In this document: positions 1 to 6,999 of the stretch, one piece after another | How the letters are laid out: every line of letters begins with the position of its first letter | Position numbering within the stretch: position 1 is the first letter of the stretch | Source of the DNA: Gracilimonas sp035704785 | GTDB taxonomy: Bacteria > Bacteroidota > Rhodothermia > Balneolales > Balneolaceae | Direction of reading: 5' to 3' | Assembly (NCBI RefSeq): GCF_035704785.1 | Contig: NZ_DASSWP010000137.1 | Coordinates: forward strand, 1-15,914 | DNA: 15,914 bases | Made by a program: the position numbers and the translations under genes | Notes under the pieces: model-generated | Databases searched by the model: none | What the model was told of the DNA's origin: nothing | The model's input: the letters and a program-made list of their open reading frames with translations, nothing else

Positions 1-26
1 TGAGGGTTCGAATCCTTCCGGGCGTA
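1..26 (+). tRNA. tRNA, 3' end only (partial)
   Basis: The window opens inside a tRNA. A T-arm is visible: stem GAGGG (2-6), loop TTCGAAT (7-13), stem CCTTC (14-18). It is followed by the 3' acceptor strand CGGGCGT (19-25) and discriminator A26. CCA is not encoded (the next bases are CAG). The matching 5' acceptor strand should be ACGCCCG, upstream of the window. The anticodon is not included, so the amino acid cannot be assigned. Confidence 0.85.
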
Positions 27-30
27 CAGC

Positions 31-66
31 AAAAGCCGTTAAATTTAAACCTTATCGGCTTTTTCT
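31..66 (+). terminator. Intrinsic terminator after the tRNA
   Basis: AAAAGCCG (31-38) pairs with CGGCTTTT (56-63), an 8-bp stem with a 17-nt loop. The T-run continues to 64, followed by CTATTTT. It lies 5 nt after the tRNA discriminator base and before the hydrolase gene, so it probably ends the tRNA transcript and separates it from that gene. Confidence 0.65.
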
Positions 67-119
67 ATTTTGGCCGTATTTTGCTACCCTTTGTGCGAAC
101 AAAAGTATCATTACGAGCA

Positions 120-803
120 ATGAAACCAATATTATTTCTGCACGGCGCACTCGGAACTTCAGATCAACTTAAGCCGCTTTTTGAGCAACTGGATTTAAAC
201 CAAACTATTCACCTGCTCAATTTTGAAGGGCATGGTTCTGAAACTGGTATGTCAAGGTCGTTTCGAATTGAACATTTTGCAGAGAATGTGCTGCGTTATA
301 TGGATGATAAAAAGATCGAACAGGCAGATTTTTTCGGGTATAGCATGGGTGGGTATGTCGCCATGTATATTGCAAAGAATAATCCTCAAATGGCCGGAAG
401 GATCGCCACTTTAGGAACCGTGTTAAAATGGAATACGGACATATCTGAACGGGAAGTCCGGTTTCTAAATCCCAATAAGATCAGGGAGAAAGTACCTCAG
501 TTTGCACAGGAATTAGAAAGGCGTCATCCGGCGGGCTGGGAAGAGGTGGCAGCCAAAACGAAGGAACTGCTTTTAAACCTGGGGGAAAACCCCAAAATTT
601 CAGATTCGGAATGGGAAGAAATTCCTCACCCGGTTCGGATTTATGTTGGCGACCGGGATGCTACGGCCGGCGTAGGACAAAGTATGGAGGTCTCTAAAAT
701 GTTACAGAATGGTGAGTTGATGGTCTTGCCGGATACGCCTCATCCTATTGAACAGGTCAACTTGAAACTACTGGCATGTTCCCTGAGCGATTTTTTCAGC
801 TAA
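120..803 (+). CDS. Alpha/beta hydrolase
   Basis: A compact single-domain alpha/beta hydrolase of 227 residues, with no signal peptide and so probably cytoplasmic. An HGALG oxyanion-region motif follows the first beta strand. The nucleophile elbow is GYSMGG, with Ser75 numbered from the chosen start. The acid is probably Asp178 or Asp180 in GDRD, and the base is His208 in TPHP. This layout fits MenH/enol-lactonase-like hydrolases, but nothing fixes the substrate. The frame is open back to an ATG at 81, which would add 13 residues overlapping the tRNA terminator region. I prefer the ATG at 120 because the protein then starts directly at the MKPILFLHG strand. The Shine-Dalgarno is weak (ACGAG). 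The gene stands alone and converges on the S9 peptidase gene. No intrinsic terminator is evident in the 132-base gap after it. Confidence 0.85.
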   Translation: MKPILFLHGALGTSDQLKPLFEQLDLNQTIHLLNFEGHGSETGMSRSFRIEHFAENVLRYMDDKKIEQADFFGYSMGGYVAMYIAKNNPQMAGRIATLGTVLKWNTDISEREVRFLNPNKIREKVPQFAQELERRHPAGWEEVAAKTKELLLNLGENPKISDSEWEEIPHPVRIYVGDRDATAGVGQSMEVSKMLQNGELMVLPDTPHPIEQVNLKLLACSLSDFFS

Positions 804-935
804 AATAAATCTGAAGCTCATCGGGTTTTCAGCAGAAGAACATACTGAGCGAACTTTGCCTGTTTGGAGCTCTCGGTTCAAGTATGATAAGGCAAGACCT
901 AACTTTTTAATTAAACACTACGCCACCCATAAGTG

Positions 936-2852
936 CTATTTTAAGTTGGCATTAAAGAATTCTTTCACATAAACAGACCATTTGGGATCCCTCATAACAA
1001 TATGATCGGCTCCCGGAAATTCGATAAGCTCAAAATTGCTCTTACCTATGTTTTCGAAAGCCTCTTTAAGTCGATAGGATTCCTCTATTGGCACATCGTC
1101 ATCAGCTGTTCCATGCATGATCTGAACAGGTCCCTTTATCTGTTCAGCAAAGTTGGTAACTGAGGCGGCCTCGTAAGTTTCAGGACATTCCTGTGGCAGG
1201 CACCCCATGAAAACCTCAACAGCGATTCTAAATTTATTTGGATCAACACCCGGAGCACTCACGTGGGCAGCTTTATATAAATCAGGATACATGATCATGC
1301 CTCTCAATGAAAAATATCCTCCCCAGCTATGTCCAATTATGCCGACTCTTTCGAGGTCAAAGTGGTCATAAGTTTCAGCTAACTTTTTAATCACCTTTGT
1401 ATGGTCATGGAGCTCAACCTGCCCCATTCTCCCATAAATATGGTCCTGAAATTCCTTGCCTTTGCCCGGAGTGCCACGAGAATCGATAATGACTACTATG
1501 TACCCTTCGTCTGCAATGTCCTGCAATGTCCAGATCCAATTATTTAACGGATTAGAAGGTACTGCGTTGATAAAAGAACCGCCGTAAATATATTCGATCA
1601 CGGGGTAGGAATTGTCTTGATCGAAACCTTTGGGTCGTAATATCATTACTTCTGCGGTGTTGTCCGGTTCATCAAGTTGCACAGACAGGTATTCAGGCTG
1701 ATATCCCTCTGATCTTTTGTCATCAGGGGATCCAGTCCATAGGTTTTCAATTAACTCACCCCGCGGAGTGTAGCTATTAATTTCCAGCAGATGCGGGTTT
1801 TTAGACTCCAAAACTCTTAAAGTGTCAAAGCTATCATTCCACTTCGTCAAAACAATAGTCGATCCATCTAACAATTTTTCAGTTCTGTCTTCAGTGAGCG
1901 AAGTTCGGTATAGTGAGGTTTTTAAAGGATCTTCCGGGGTATTTGAAATGAAGTAGACCCAGCCATTATCTTCATCTATACCTGAAATGTCTTTTAGAAT
2001 TCCATTATCACTGTAGTTTGTCAGCTGTTCTTGCAGATTTCCATTTTCATCATATTGATAAAGCTGATTATACCCTGTTCTTTCGCTCTGAAGTAAGATA
2101 CCTGTAGCAATTCTTCTGACATATCCTTTTTCCCTGAACGTTTGACTATAACCGGGTAAAAGATTCAATCCAATTAGATAGGTCTCTGTGGTTTCTTTAA
2201 ACAAAGTGGAGGGTTCTTCGGAAGCCACTGAAAATTCCCTGACGTGTAATTCCTTCATCAGTCTGTCTGACTGCACAAATAAGATCTCATTTCCTTCTTC
2301 ATTCCAGGAAACGCCATGAATGTATGGAAGGCTTTCATCGAGGGGGACTTGTATTGAACCTCCTGAATTTGCATTAACCACATAATAGCGTTCTTTCGGA
2401 ATTGCCTGTCCTGCACGACTGTAGGGTTTTTCTACAGTTTCACCATTTTCTTTTATTAGGTCGATCACTGGAACTTCCGAATCATCGATCTGCTTTACCC
2501 ATAGGTATTGTCCATCCTTAGACCATAGGGCGTCTGCTATGTCCCATCTCCAGTTTCCATCAGGCTTATTTAAGGTTAGATGCATGCTATCTTCAAGAGT
2601 TCTTAGGTAGAGGCTTCCATCCGATGTGCCGGCAAAAAATTTAAGTTCTTCGTTGTAAACCTCAAAGACCGGACGAGAGTGATTGAACAGTCCCGACCGA
2701 ACTACTCTTGCTTCAGGATGGTTATCCTCAACGAATAGTAAGTGTGAAGGAAAGTCAGGAAAGACCATTCCATTTTGAGCAAATGGATTGCATGTAAGAA
2801 GGAAGACAACCGGTAAGATTATGATCAGATGTACCCGGAATATTTTTTTCAT
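936..2852 (-). CDS. Secreted S9 family (DPP IV-like) serine peptidase
   Basis: An exported prolyl-oligopeptidase-family serine peptidase, about 638 residues. The N-terminus MKKIFRVHL plus a hydrophobic stretch is a signal peptide. A cysteine near its end (FLLTC) is a poor lipobox because Thr precedes Cys, so cleavage after the FAQ region is as likely. Roughly residues 70-390 form the DPP IV-type beta-propeller (RTGYNQLYQYD and similar segments). The C-terminal catalytic domain has DSRGTPGKG, nucleophile Ser509 in GHSWGG, probable acid Asp584 in HGTADDDVP and His617 in GADHIV, so the triad is intact. The family releases dipeptides or cleaves short proline-containing peptides, here probably in the periplasm or at the cell surface for peptide nutrition. 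An in-frame ATG at 2885 would add 11 residues before the signal peptide; the ATG at 2852 gives a normal signal sequence. The gene appears monocistronic. Confidence 0.92.
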   Translation of the reverse strand: MKKIFRVHLIIILPVVFLLTCNPFAQNGMVFPDFPSHLLFVEDNHPEARVVRSGLFNHSRPVFEVYNEELKFFAGTSDGSLYLRTLEDSMHLTLNKPDGNWRWDIADALWSKDGQYLWVKQIDDSEVPVIDLIKENGETVEKPYSRAGQAIPKERYYVVNANSGGSIQVPLDESLPYIHGVSWNEEGNEILFVQSDRLMKELHVREFSVASEEPSTLFKETTETYLIGLNLLPGYSQTFREKGYVRRIATGILLQSERTGYNQLYQYDENGNLQEQLTNYSDNGILKDISGIDEDNGWVYFISNTPEDPLKTSLYRTSLTEDRTEKLLDGSTIVLTKWNDSFDTLRVLESKNPHLLEINSYTPRGELIENLWTGSPDDKRSEGYQPEYLSVQLDEPDNTAEVMILRPKGFDQDNSYPVIEYIYGGSFINAVPSNPLNNWIWTLQDIADEGYIVVIIDSRGTPGKGKEFQDHIYGRMGQVELHDHTKVIKKLAETYDHFDLERVGIIGHSWGGYFSLRGMIMYPDLYKAAHVSAPGVDPNKFRIAVEVFMGCLPQECPETYEAASVTNFAEQIKGPVQIMHGTADDDVPIEESYRLKEAFENIGKSNFELIEFPGADHIVMRDPKWSVYVKEFFNANLK

Positions 2853-2915
2853 TGTTGAATTGGTTAGGATTAAAGAAAAGAACAAGCTCGCTATTGCATA
2901 CCCAATTATTACCCT

Positions 2916-2943
2916 AATTTATTATTTCCAAAATTAAAGTCAA
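2916..2943 (-). promoter_or_regulatory. Candidate promoter for the S9 peptidase
   Basis: On the minus strand TTGACT (2943-2938) is followed after 16 nt by TAAATT (2921-2916). Overlapping this is TAATTTTG (2936-2929), an exact match to the Bacteroidota -7 element TAnnTTTG, but with no good -33 TTTG at the usual distance. Either reading gives a 5' leader of roughly 60-70 nt. Matched by eye only. Confidence 0.3.
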
Positions 2944-3102
2944 TAGTGGAAACCAGAGCTTTAATTTATGGGGGTCCCGGTTTGAATCTCCCATCCAGAA
3001 TGTTAACCAAGTACAACCTGATACCTCAAAAAAGAAAAATCTGGCAAACAAAACTTTCATTCCCTTGCAGGAACTGGAAGTACATTCTTTTCCTTCCAGA
3101 AC

Positions 3103-3134
3103 AAAAAAAGGGACAGGCTTTTCGAGCCTGTCCC
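3103..3134 (-). terminator. Strong intrinsic terminator of the OmpA-family gene
   Basis: GGGACAGGCT (3110-3119) and AGCCTGTCCC (3125-3134) form a perfect 10-bp stem with a 5-nt loop. Read on the minus strand it is followed by seven U (A-run 3103-3109). It starts 27 bases after the OmpA gene's stop and separates that gene from the S9 peptidase gene downstream. Confidence 0.9.
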
Positions 3135-3160
3135 TAATTACATTTACTTATACCTTGACA

Positions 3161-5179
3161 TTACTTTTTAGGTAAGATATCGATCAGAACTGTACGATTG
3201 TAGAATCGTTCTTCCGGTAAAGTATTGCTGAACTGTGATTGTGGGATTACCTCGCCGTGGCTTTTAACCTCAAACTTGACATCTGTGCGGCCGGCTTGGG
3301 TAAGACCTTTTTGTATGATGTCCCTGACGTTAGCTGCTCTGGCTTCAGATAATCGTTGATTATGAGCTCTGTCACCAATGGTGTCAGAATAGCCCTGTAT
3401 CACTACCGTTCCATTTACGGGAATTGCAGGTGTTACGACATCCAGCAGATACTTCTCATAGGCAGCTGTGGGTTTTGAATTATTAAATTCATAGAGTACA
3501 CTGTATCTCTTGCCGTGTTCTACTACAGGATTTACCCATAGTACGACTTCTGCCTGTGCTTTTTCTCTTACCTTGCTGCCATTTTGAGTTTCACCAACCA
3601 TGGTAAAGGTGTAATCGCCCCGCGAACGGTCACCCAATATGGATTTACCTGACAGGCGAACGTTATCTCTGTAATAAGGACCAAAGGTTTTCATTCTACC
3701 ATTTTCGTCTCTCACTTCAAGTTTCCATGATTTAAAATCATTGGCTGCGCCCGCTGCATTGATAGTTACATAACTATCCAGGGGTGCTTGCTCCGAAAGT
3801 GCTACTGATCCCAGCGGTGCATCCGGACCGGTTTGATATTCCTTAAGCAGAGCTAACGAGTTGCTCTCAATTGAGACTCTGTTGTCTTCATGACGCAAAA
3901 GCGCTAGTTCCGTATTACCCCGTGTAGAGGAAATACTTGGTTTATCAACTCCATCAGTGGTGATCCTGGATCCGCGTATACCAAAGGTATTGACCAGATA
4001 AGATTTTACCGATTCGGCTCTCTTTCTGGCTTCCTGTATTCCTTGGTCTGATGATCCGACCAGGTTTATAGTAGTTCCTGGATTTGTTGCCATTCGATCG
4101 CCCAGAATATTCAGAATATTGTAATAGACTGTCATTTGACGAGCTGAACGACCGCTTGCTGTGATCTGATTGAATCGACCCAATTGGTCTTCACTGAAAT
4201 TCGCTACCTGCTCTTTGTTCAGTGTTATGTATCTGTCCGGGATCATTGTGGATCCCTGATCGAAAAATACATAGTTACGAAGCGGGAATGTTTCGATGAA
4301 GCTAACATTTACGGTTTCATTTACCGGGGAACTGACAGTAAAATTCACTGAAGCTGCCCGTACTGGTGTCATTGCCATAGGCGATGCTGTCTCAATACGC
4401 TTGCCTTTGCCAAGTTTAATGGACACTCCGGCACGAATTGTAGTCACATTCCATGTTTCAATGGAACGGGGAGTCTGTCCGAAGTAAGGCTGGAAGGATA
4501 CGAATGGAGTTAACATGAACTGAGTTTGTTTAGAACTCGAAGAGATCGGGATATCAAGCCCGGCTCCTATTTGCATGGATAACTGAGTTTTGTCCATATT
4601 ACTGAAATCACCGCTTTCATTAACCGGCTGCGAAGAGTTCGGAAAATCAGGATTTACACCTTGTTCGTATTCGAACGATTTGTTAAGCCCAAAAGCCAAT
4701 CGTGGGCCAGCGAACAAATGGAAATTGGATTTAAACGGAGCAACAATAAGGCTGGGTTCAACCGATATATAACTCAGTCCGGTTGAAAGATCAGCCGGGC
4801 AGTTACACGGGGTTGTTACCTGATCCCAAGATCCTCTCCGACTATCGTAACCTGCCTGCAGCCTGAAACCAAGTACTGAATTTGGTCGGCGATACTCGAT
4901 CATAGGTCCAACAAATAGTCCTATTCCATCTCCATGGCCGAAAGCCTGAGGTGCGAATACTTCGTCAGATAAGTTCTGTGTTGTTCCTTGATAGAAGTTA
5001 AAGTTTGCGCCACCGGTTACTCCAAACATCCAAGCTGGCCTTTCGTATTGGGTTTCCTGTGCATATGCAGGCGCCTGCATGGTTGTAAATATCACGGCAC
5101 TGATGCAAAAAAACGCTATCAGGTTGTAAAGCGATCGTGACAAGTGTGTACTCGTTTTTTGATCTATTTTAGTTTTCAT
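3161..5179 (-). CDS. Outer-membrane OmpA-family protein with two OmpA domains
   Basis: A 672-residue outer-membrane protein that probably links the membrane to peptidoglycan. The signal peptide ends at about residue 40 (APAYA|QET). Residues about 50-257 look like an outer-membrane beta-barrel, with alternating hydrophobic strands such as FHLFAGPRLAFGL and ending near TIRAGVSIKLG. Residues about 290-440 are a degenerate OmpA-like domain (YVFFDQGS, INLVGSSDQG, EARKRAESVKSYL, NRVSIE). Residues about 455-550 look Ig-like. Residues about 560-670 are a canonical OmpA C-terminal domain with GYSDTIGD, NQRLSEARAANV and NRTVLI. Asp599 and Arg614, 15 residues apart, match the diaminopimelate-binding pair of OmpA proteins. 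The first domain keeps Asp378 but has a shortened loop, so it may bind poorly. The gene follows the ice-binding-like gene on the same strand after 109 bases. It has a structured leader and a strong terminator. Confidence 0.9.
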   Translation of the reverse strand: MKTKIDQKTSTHLSRSLYNLIAFFCISAVIFTTMQAPAYAQETQYERPAWMFGVTGGANFNFYQGTTQNLSDEVFAPQAFGHGDGIGLFVGPMIEYRRPNSVLGFRLQAGYDSRRGSWDQVTTPCNCPADLSTGLSYISVEPSLIVAPFKSNFHLFAGPRLAFGLNKSFEYEQGVNPDFPNSSQPVNESGDFSNMDKTQLSMQIGAGLDIPISSSSKQTQFMLTPFVSFQPYFGQTPRSIETWNVTTIRAGVSIKLGKGKRIETASPMAMTPVRAASVNFTVSSPVNETVNVSFIETFPLRNYVFFDQGSTMIPDRYITLNKEQVANFSEDQLGRFNQITASGRSARQMTVYYNILNILGDRMATNPGTTINLVGSSDQGIQEARKRAESVKSYLVNTFGIRGSRITTDGVDKPSISSTRGNTELALLRHEDNRVSIESNSLALLKEYQTGPDAPLGSVALSEQAPLDSYVTINAAGAANDFKSWKLEVRDENGRMKTFGPYYRDNVRLSGKSILGDRSRGDYTFTMVGETQNGSKVREKAQAEVVLWVNPVVEHGKRYSVLYEFNNSKPTAAYEKYLLDVVTPAIPVNGTVVIQGYSDTIGDRAHNQRLSEARAANVRDIIQKGLTQAGRTDVKFEVKSHGEVIPQSQFSNTLPEERFYNRTVLIDILPKK

Positions 5180-5211
5180 TTTATTATTTAGTTAAAACTG
5201 TCTGTTGTTGT

Positions 5212-5261
5212 CCCCTCTAAAAATTTAGAGGGGGGTGGGTAAGCTTACCCTGCTATCAGGG
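5212..5261 (-). promoter_or_regulatory. Hairpin-rich leader of the OmpA-family gene
   Basis: Three inverted repeats lie between the ice-binding-like gene and the OmpA gene. CCCTG-CTAT-CAGGG spans 5248-5261, the perfect palindrome GGGTAAGCTTACCC spans 5237-5250, and CCCCTCTAAA/TTTAGAGGGG spans 5212-5233 (10 bp with a 2-nt loop, or 9 bp with 4). The first two share bases 5248-5250 and cannot form together. On the minus strand the last hairpin is followed by ACAACAACAG, not a U-run, so it is not a classical terminator. It ends 32 bases before the OmpA start codon. It may stabilise the mRNA 5' end, control translation, or mark a processing site. Confidence 0.5.
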
Positions 5262-5288
5262 TTAGGTATGGCGTTTGTTGCCGGATTA

Positions 5289-6398
5289 TTAAAAACCTGG
5301 TACGTTTACCGTATTGCCATCGAGGGCAATGGTACCGGCAGTGATTGCTCCTGCAAGAATTCTACCGTTGATTATTGCACCGGTATTGGCCGTAACATCC
5401 CGTCCGGATATGATGGTTCCATGAAATATGGTTCCTACTCCAATGGTTGCGTCTTCGGTAGGTACCCAAAACACATTATTTTCATTAGCACCGTTGGCAA
5501 GGGTAATATCCGCACCGGTGGTCAGTGAAGAGCCGATCTGGAATACCCAAACAGCATTCGGGTCGCCACCTGCATCAAGTACAAGCGTGGTAGAAACCAG
5601 CATCGTACTGCCTGAGGTATAAGTGCCCGGAGCTATTCCGCTCGGGTATAACGCTCCAAGATCTGCACCGGCAGGTACATTGGTTCCGGGAGGAAGATTC
5701 TTGTAGTAATTATAGGCATCCAACAGATCTGCTCTGGCTTGAGCTGACTCGGCATTATTTATGTTTATCGTACCATTTACTATACCCGGTGGGAATCCTG
5801 TCATTGAAGTACCAGGATCAAGAGAAACATCGCCGTTGATAATCGTGTTACCGATATTGGTGATCGCAGAAGTTGCCATCAGTCCGTAAGTTTCAGCCGT
5901 TCCAAGATTTCCCTGATTTTGTGACTCAATGGTAGAGAAAGTCCACACATAATCTTCAAGCATAGCGTTTCCTAAGGGATCCTGAACATTGGTATTAACC
6001 GTGCCTGTATAGACAGTACTTATTGACAATGGAGCATCAGGTGTGAAACTCATAGTGTTGGTGTTATCATTATATGTAACCTCTCCACTTATTTCTGCAG
6101 CTTGGTTATTTGTACCAACGTTGCCAAAGTTATTGGATGACCCCTTGGCAGGCGAAGAGTTATCTGAAAGGGTAAATGAAGACGATGTAATAGTAGACGG
6201 ATTCATTTTCCCTGAGAAGGTTACTGTTATAACCGCGTCCAGTTCAACATCAGTTGCTGAATTAGCAGGAAATGTAGACTGAACTTCGGGACAGTATCCC
6301 TCGACTCCCACCATCTGATCATTACAACCAGCGGTAAAAGCCATAAGAAATAATGCCGATATAGCATATTTCAGTTTAAAGTTTTTTGATTTTTTCAT
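5289..6398 (-). CDS. Ice-binding-like (DUF3494) surface lipoprotein with Ig-like domain
   Basis: A 369-residue predicted lipoprotein. The signal peptide MKKSKNFKLKYAISALFLMA is followed by lipobox FTAGC, with lipidated Cys25. Residues about 38-155 form a Big_5/SbsA-type Ig-like domain (TFPANSATDVELDAVITVTF, ending YVWTFST). Residues about 163-369 match the DUF3494 ice-binding fold, a discontinuous beta-solenoid: ETYGLMATSAITNIGNT, INGDVSLDPGTS, a helix near 217-234, NNVFWVPTEDATIG, and the end repeats TIISGRDVTANTGAIINGR. The ends are characteristic of this family, which includes bacterial ice-binding proteins; some members in temperate organisms may instead be adhesins. Thr/Ala/Gly-rich solenoid turns are present, but ice binding cannot be read from sequence. 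The start has no Shine-Dalgarno. With the OmpA gene 109 bases downstream on the same strand, the two may be co-transcribed as a surface module. Confidence 0.88.
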   Translation of the reverse strand: MKKSKNFKLKYAISALFLMAFTAGCNDQMVGVEGYCPEVQSTFPANSATDVELDAVITVTFSGKMNPSTITSSSFTLSDNSSPAKGSSNNFGNVGTNNQAAEISGEVTYNDNTNTMSFTPDAPLSISTVYTGTVNTNVQDPLGNAMLEDYVWTFSTIESQNQGNLGTAETYGLMATSAITNIGNTIINGDVSLDPGTSMTGFPPGIVNGTININNAESAQARADLLDAYNYYKNLPPGTNVPAGADLGALYPSGIAPGTYTSGSTMLVSTTLVLDAGGDPNAVWVFQIGSSLTTGADITLANGANENNVFWVPTEDATIGVGTIFHGTIISGRDVTANTGAIINGRILAGAITAGTIALDGNTVNVPGF

Positions 6399-6916
6399 AG
6401 GTATCTATTGTTAAATTGTTGTTGTCAAGCTTACCAATAGTTCACGCTACTTTTAATAGCCTTTTGTGATGGAAAGTGGACTACTCCTTTAGGTATAGAG
6501 AAATGAATGAGTTTTCCTGCGGTAAATTTCTTTGAGAGAATTTTTAACCAAAAGATGCAGGATCGAGAAGTGCAAAAAGATAGAGTTTCTGTTTAAGCTC
6601 AGGACTGCGAGTTTTCACCCTCTTGGATGAAGTCCTCAATGATTAGTAGCCTGATTTGTCATACTCTACTTTTATTTCTTAATATTTTCTGTATACAAGG
6701 CATTAAGAGTTTAGACGATTTTACTTGAAAGACTATCTCTTAGAAGGTGGAAAAAGGGTCTATATTTATTCAAGTACATTAACGATATAAGGGGAGGCTT
6801 TTTCTGCTTAAGGGTATTATATCTTGTATTATGCTATCAGGGCAGGGCGGGCAAAGCTTTGCGTGTAAAATAAGAGTTCAATTACCTACCTCGGGTTCCT
6901 CCCGAAAATTCATGAT

Positions 6917-6991
6917 ATGGTCAACTTAAAATACCTGAGTTTGCTCACATTAATACTTAGCTTTGCTATCTTTTTAATAAGTTATTATTAG
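6917..6991 (+). CDS. Possible 24-residue single-helix membrane peptide
   Basis: An ATG at 6917 opens a 24-codon frame ending at TAG (6989-6991), 8 bases before the CLC start codon and in a different frame. The peptide starts MVNLKY. It then runs almost entirely hydrophobic (Leu, Ile, Phe, Ala, with a few Ser/Thr) to a final SYY, long enough for one transmembrane helix. It could be a small membrane protein or a leader ORF translationally coupled to the channel. AT-rich DNA gives Leu/Ile/Phe codons by chance, no clear Shine-Dalgarno precedes it, and a candidate CLC promoter element (6958-6965) lies inside it. It is therefore only a candidate. Confidence 0.25.
   Translation: MVNLKYLSLLTLILSFAIFLISYY
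6958..6965 (+). promoter_or_regulatory. Candidate -7 promoter element for the CLC gene
   Basis: TAGCTTTG exactly matches the Bacteroidota -7 consensus TAnnTTTG and would put transcription start about 30 bases before the CLC ATG. The nearest TTTG upstream (6940-6943) is only 14 nt away instead of the usual 19-21, so the -33 element is not convincing. If this promoter is used, the small ORF starting at 6917 is not on the same transcript. Confidence 0.3.
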
Positions 6992-6999
6992 CTAAGACA

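Larger units (their letters stand above)
6399..6999. other. 600-base intergenic region between divergent genes
   Basis: This AT-rich stretch separates the minus-strand ice-binding-like gene from the plus-strand CLC gene and must hold promoters for both. Visible structure: a 6-bp inverted repeat AGGACT/AGTCCT (6601-6606, 6631-6636), a 12-base palindrome GCAAAGCTTTGC (6851-6862), a 5-bp hairpin TCGGG-TTCCT-CCCGA (6891-6905), and CTTAGC/GCTAAG (6956-6961, 6991-6996) just before the CLC start. No long reading frame or RNA gene was recognised. A possible small ORF at its right end is listed separately. Confidence 0.6.

Noticed and set aside
81..119. Upstream ATG extending the alpha/beta hydrolase by 13 residues
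   Set aside because: The extension (MLPFVRTKVSLRA) precedes the normal first strand of the fold and sits right after the tRNA terminator; the ATG at 120 is more natural.
856..910. TTGCCT/AGGCAA inverted repeat followed by a T-run as a terminator of the hydrolase gene
   Set aside because: The stem is 6 bp with a 28-nt loop and the T-run is 8 or more bases away, too weak to call.
2946..3137. 63-codon plus-strand ORF
   Set aside because: It runs through the OmpA terminator hairpin, has no recognisable domain and looks like a chance frame.
6402..6428. TTGACA with TAGATA as a promoter for the ice-binding-like gene
   Set aside because: The spacer is only 15 nt and transcription would begin at the start codon itself.
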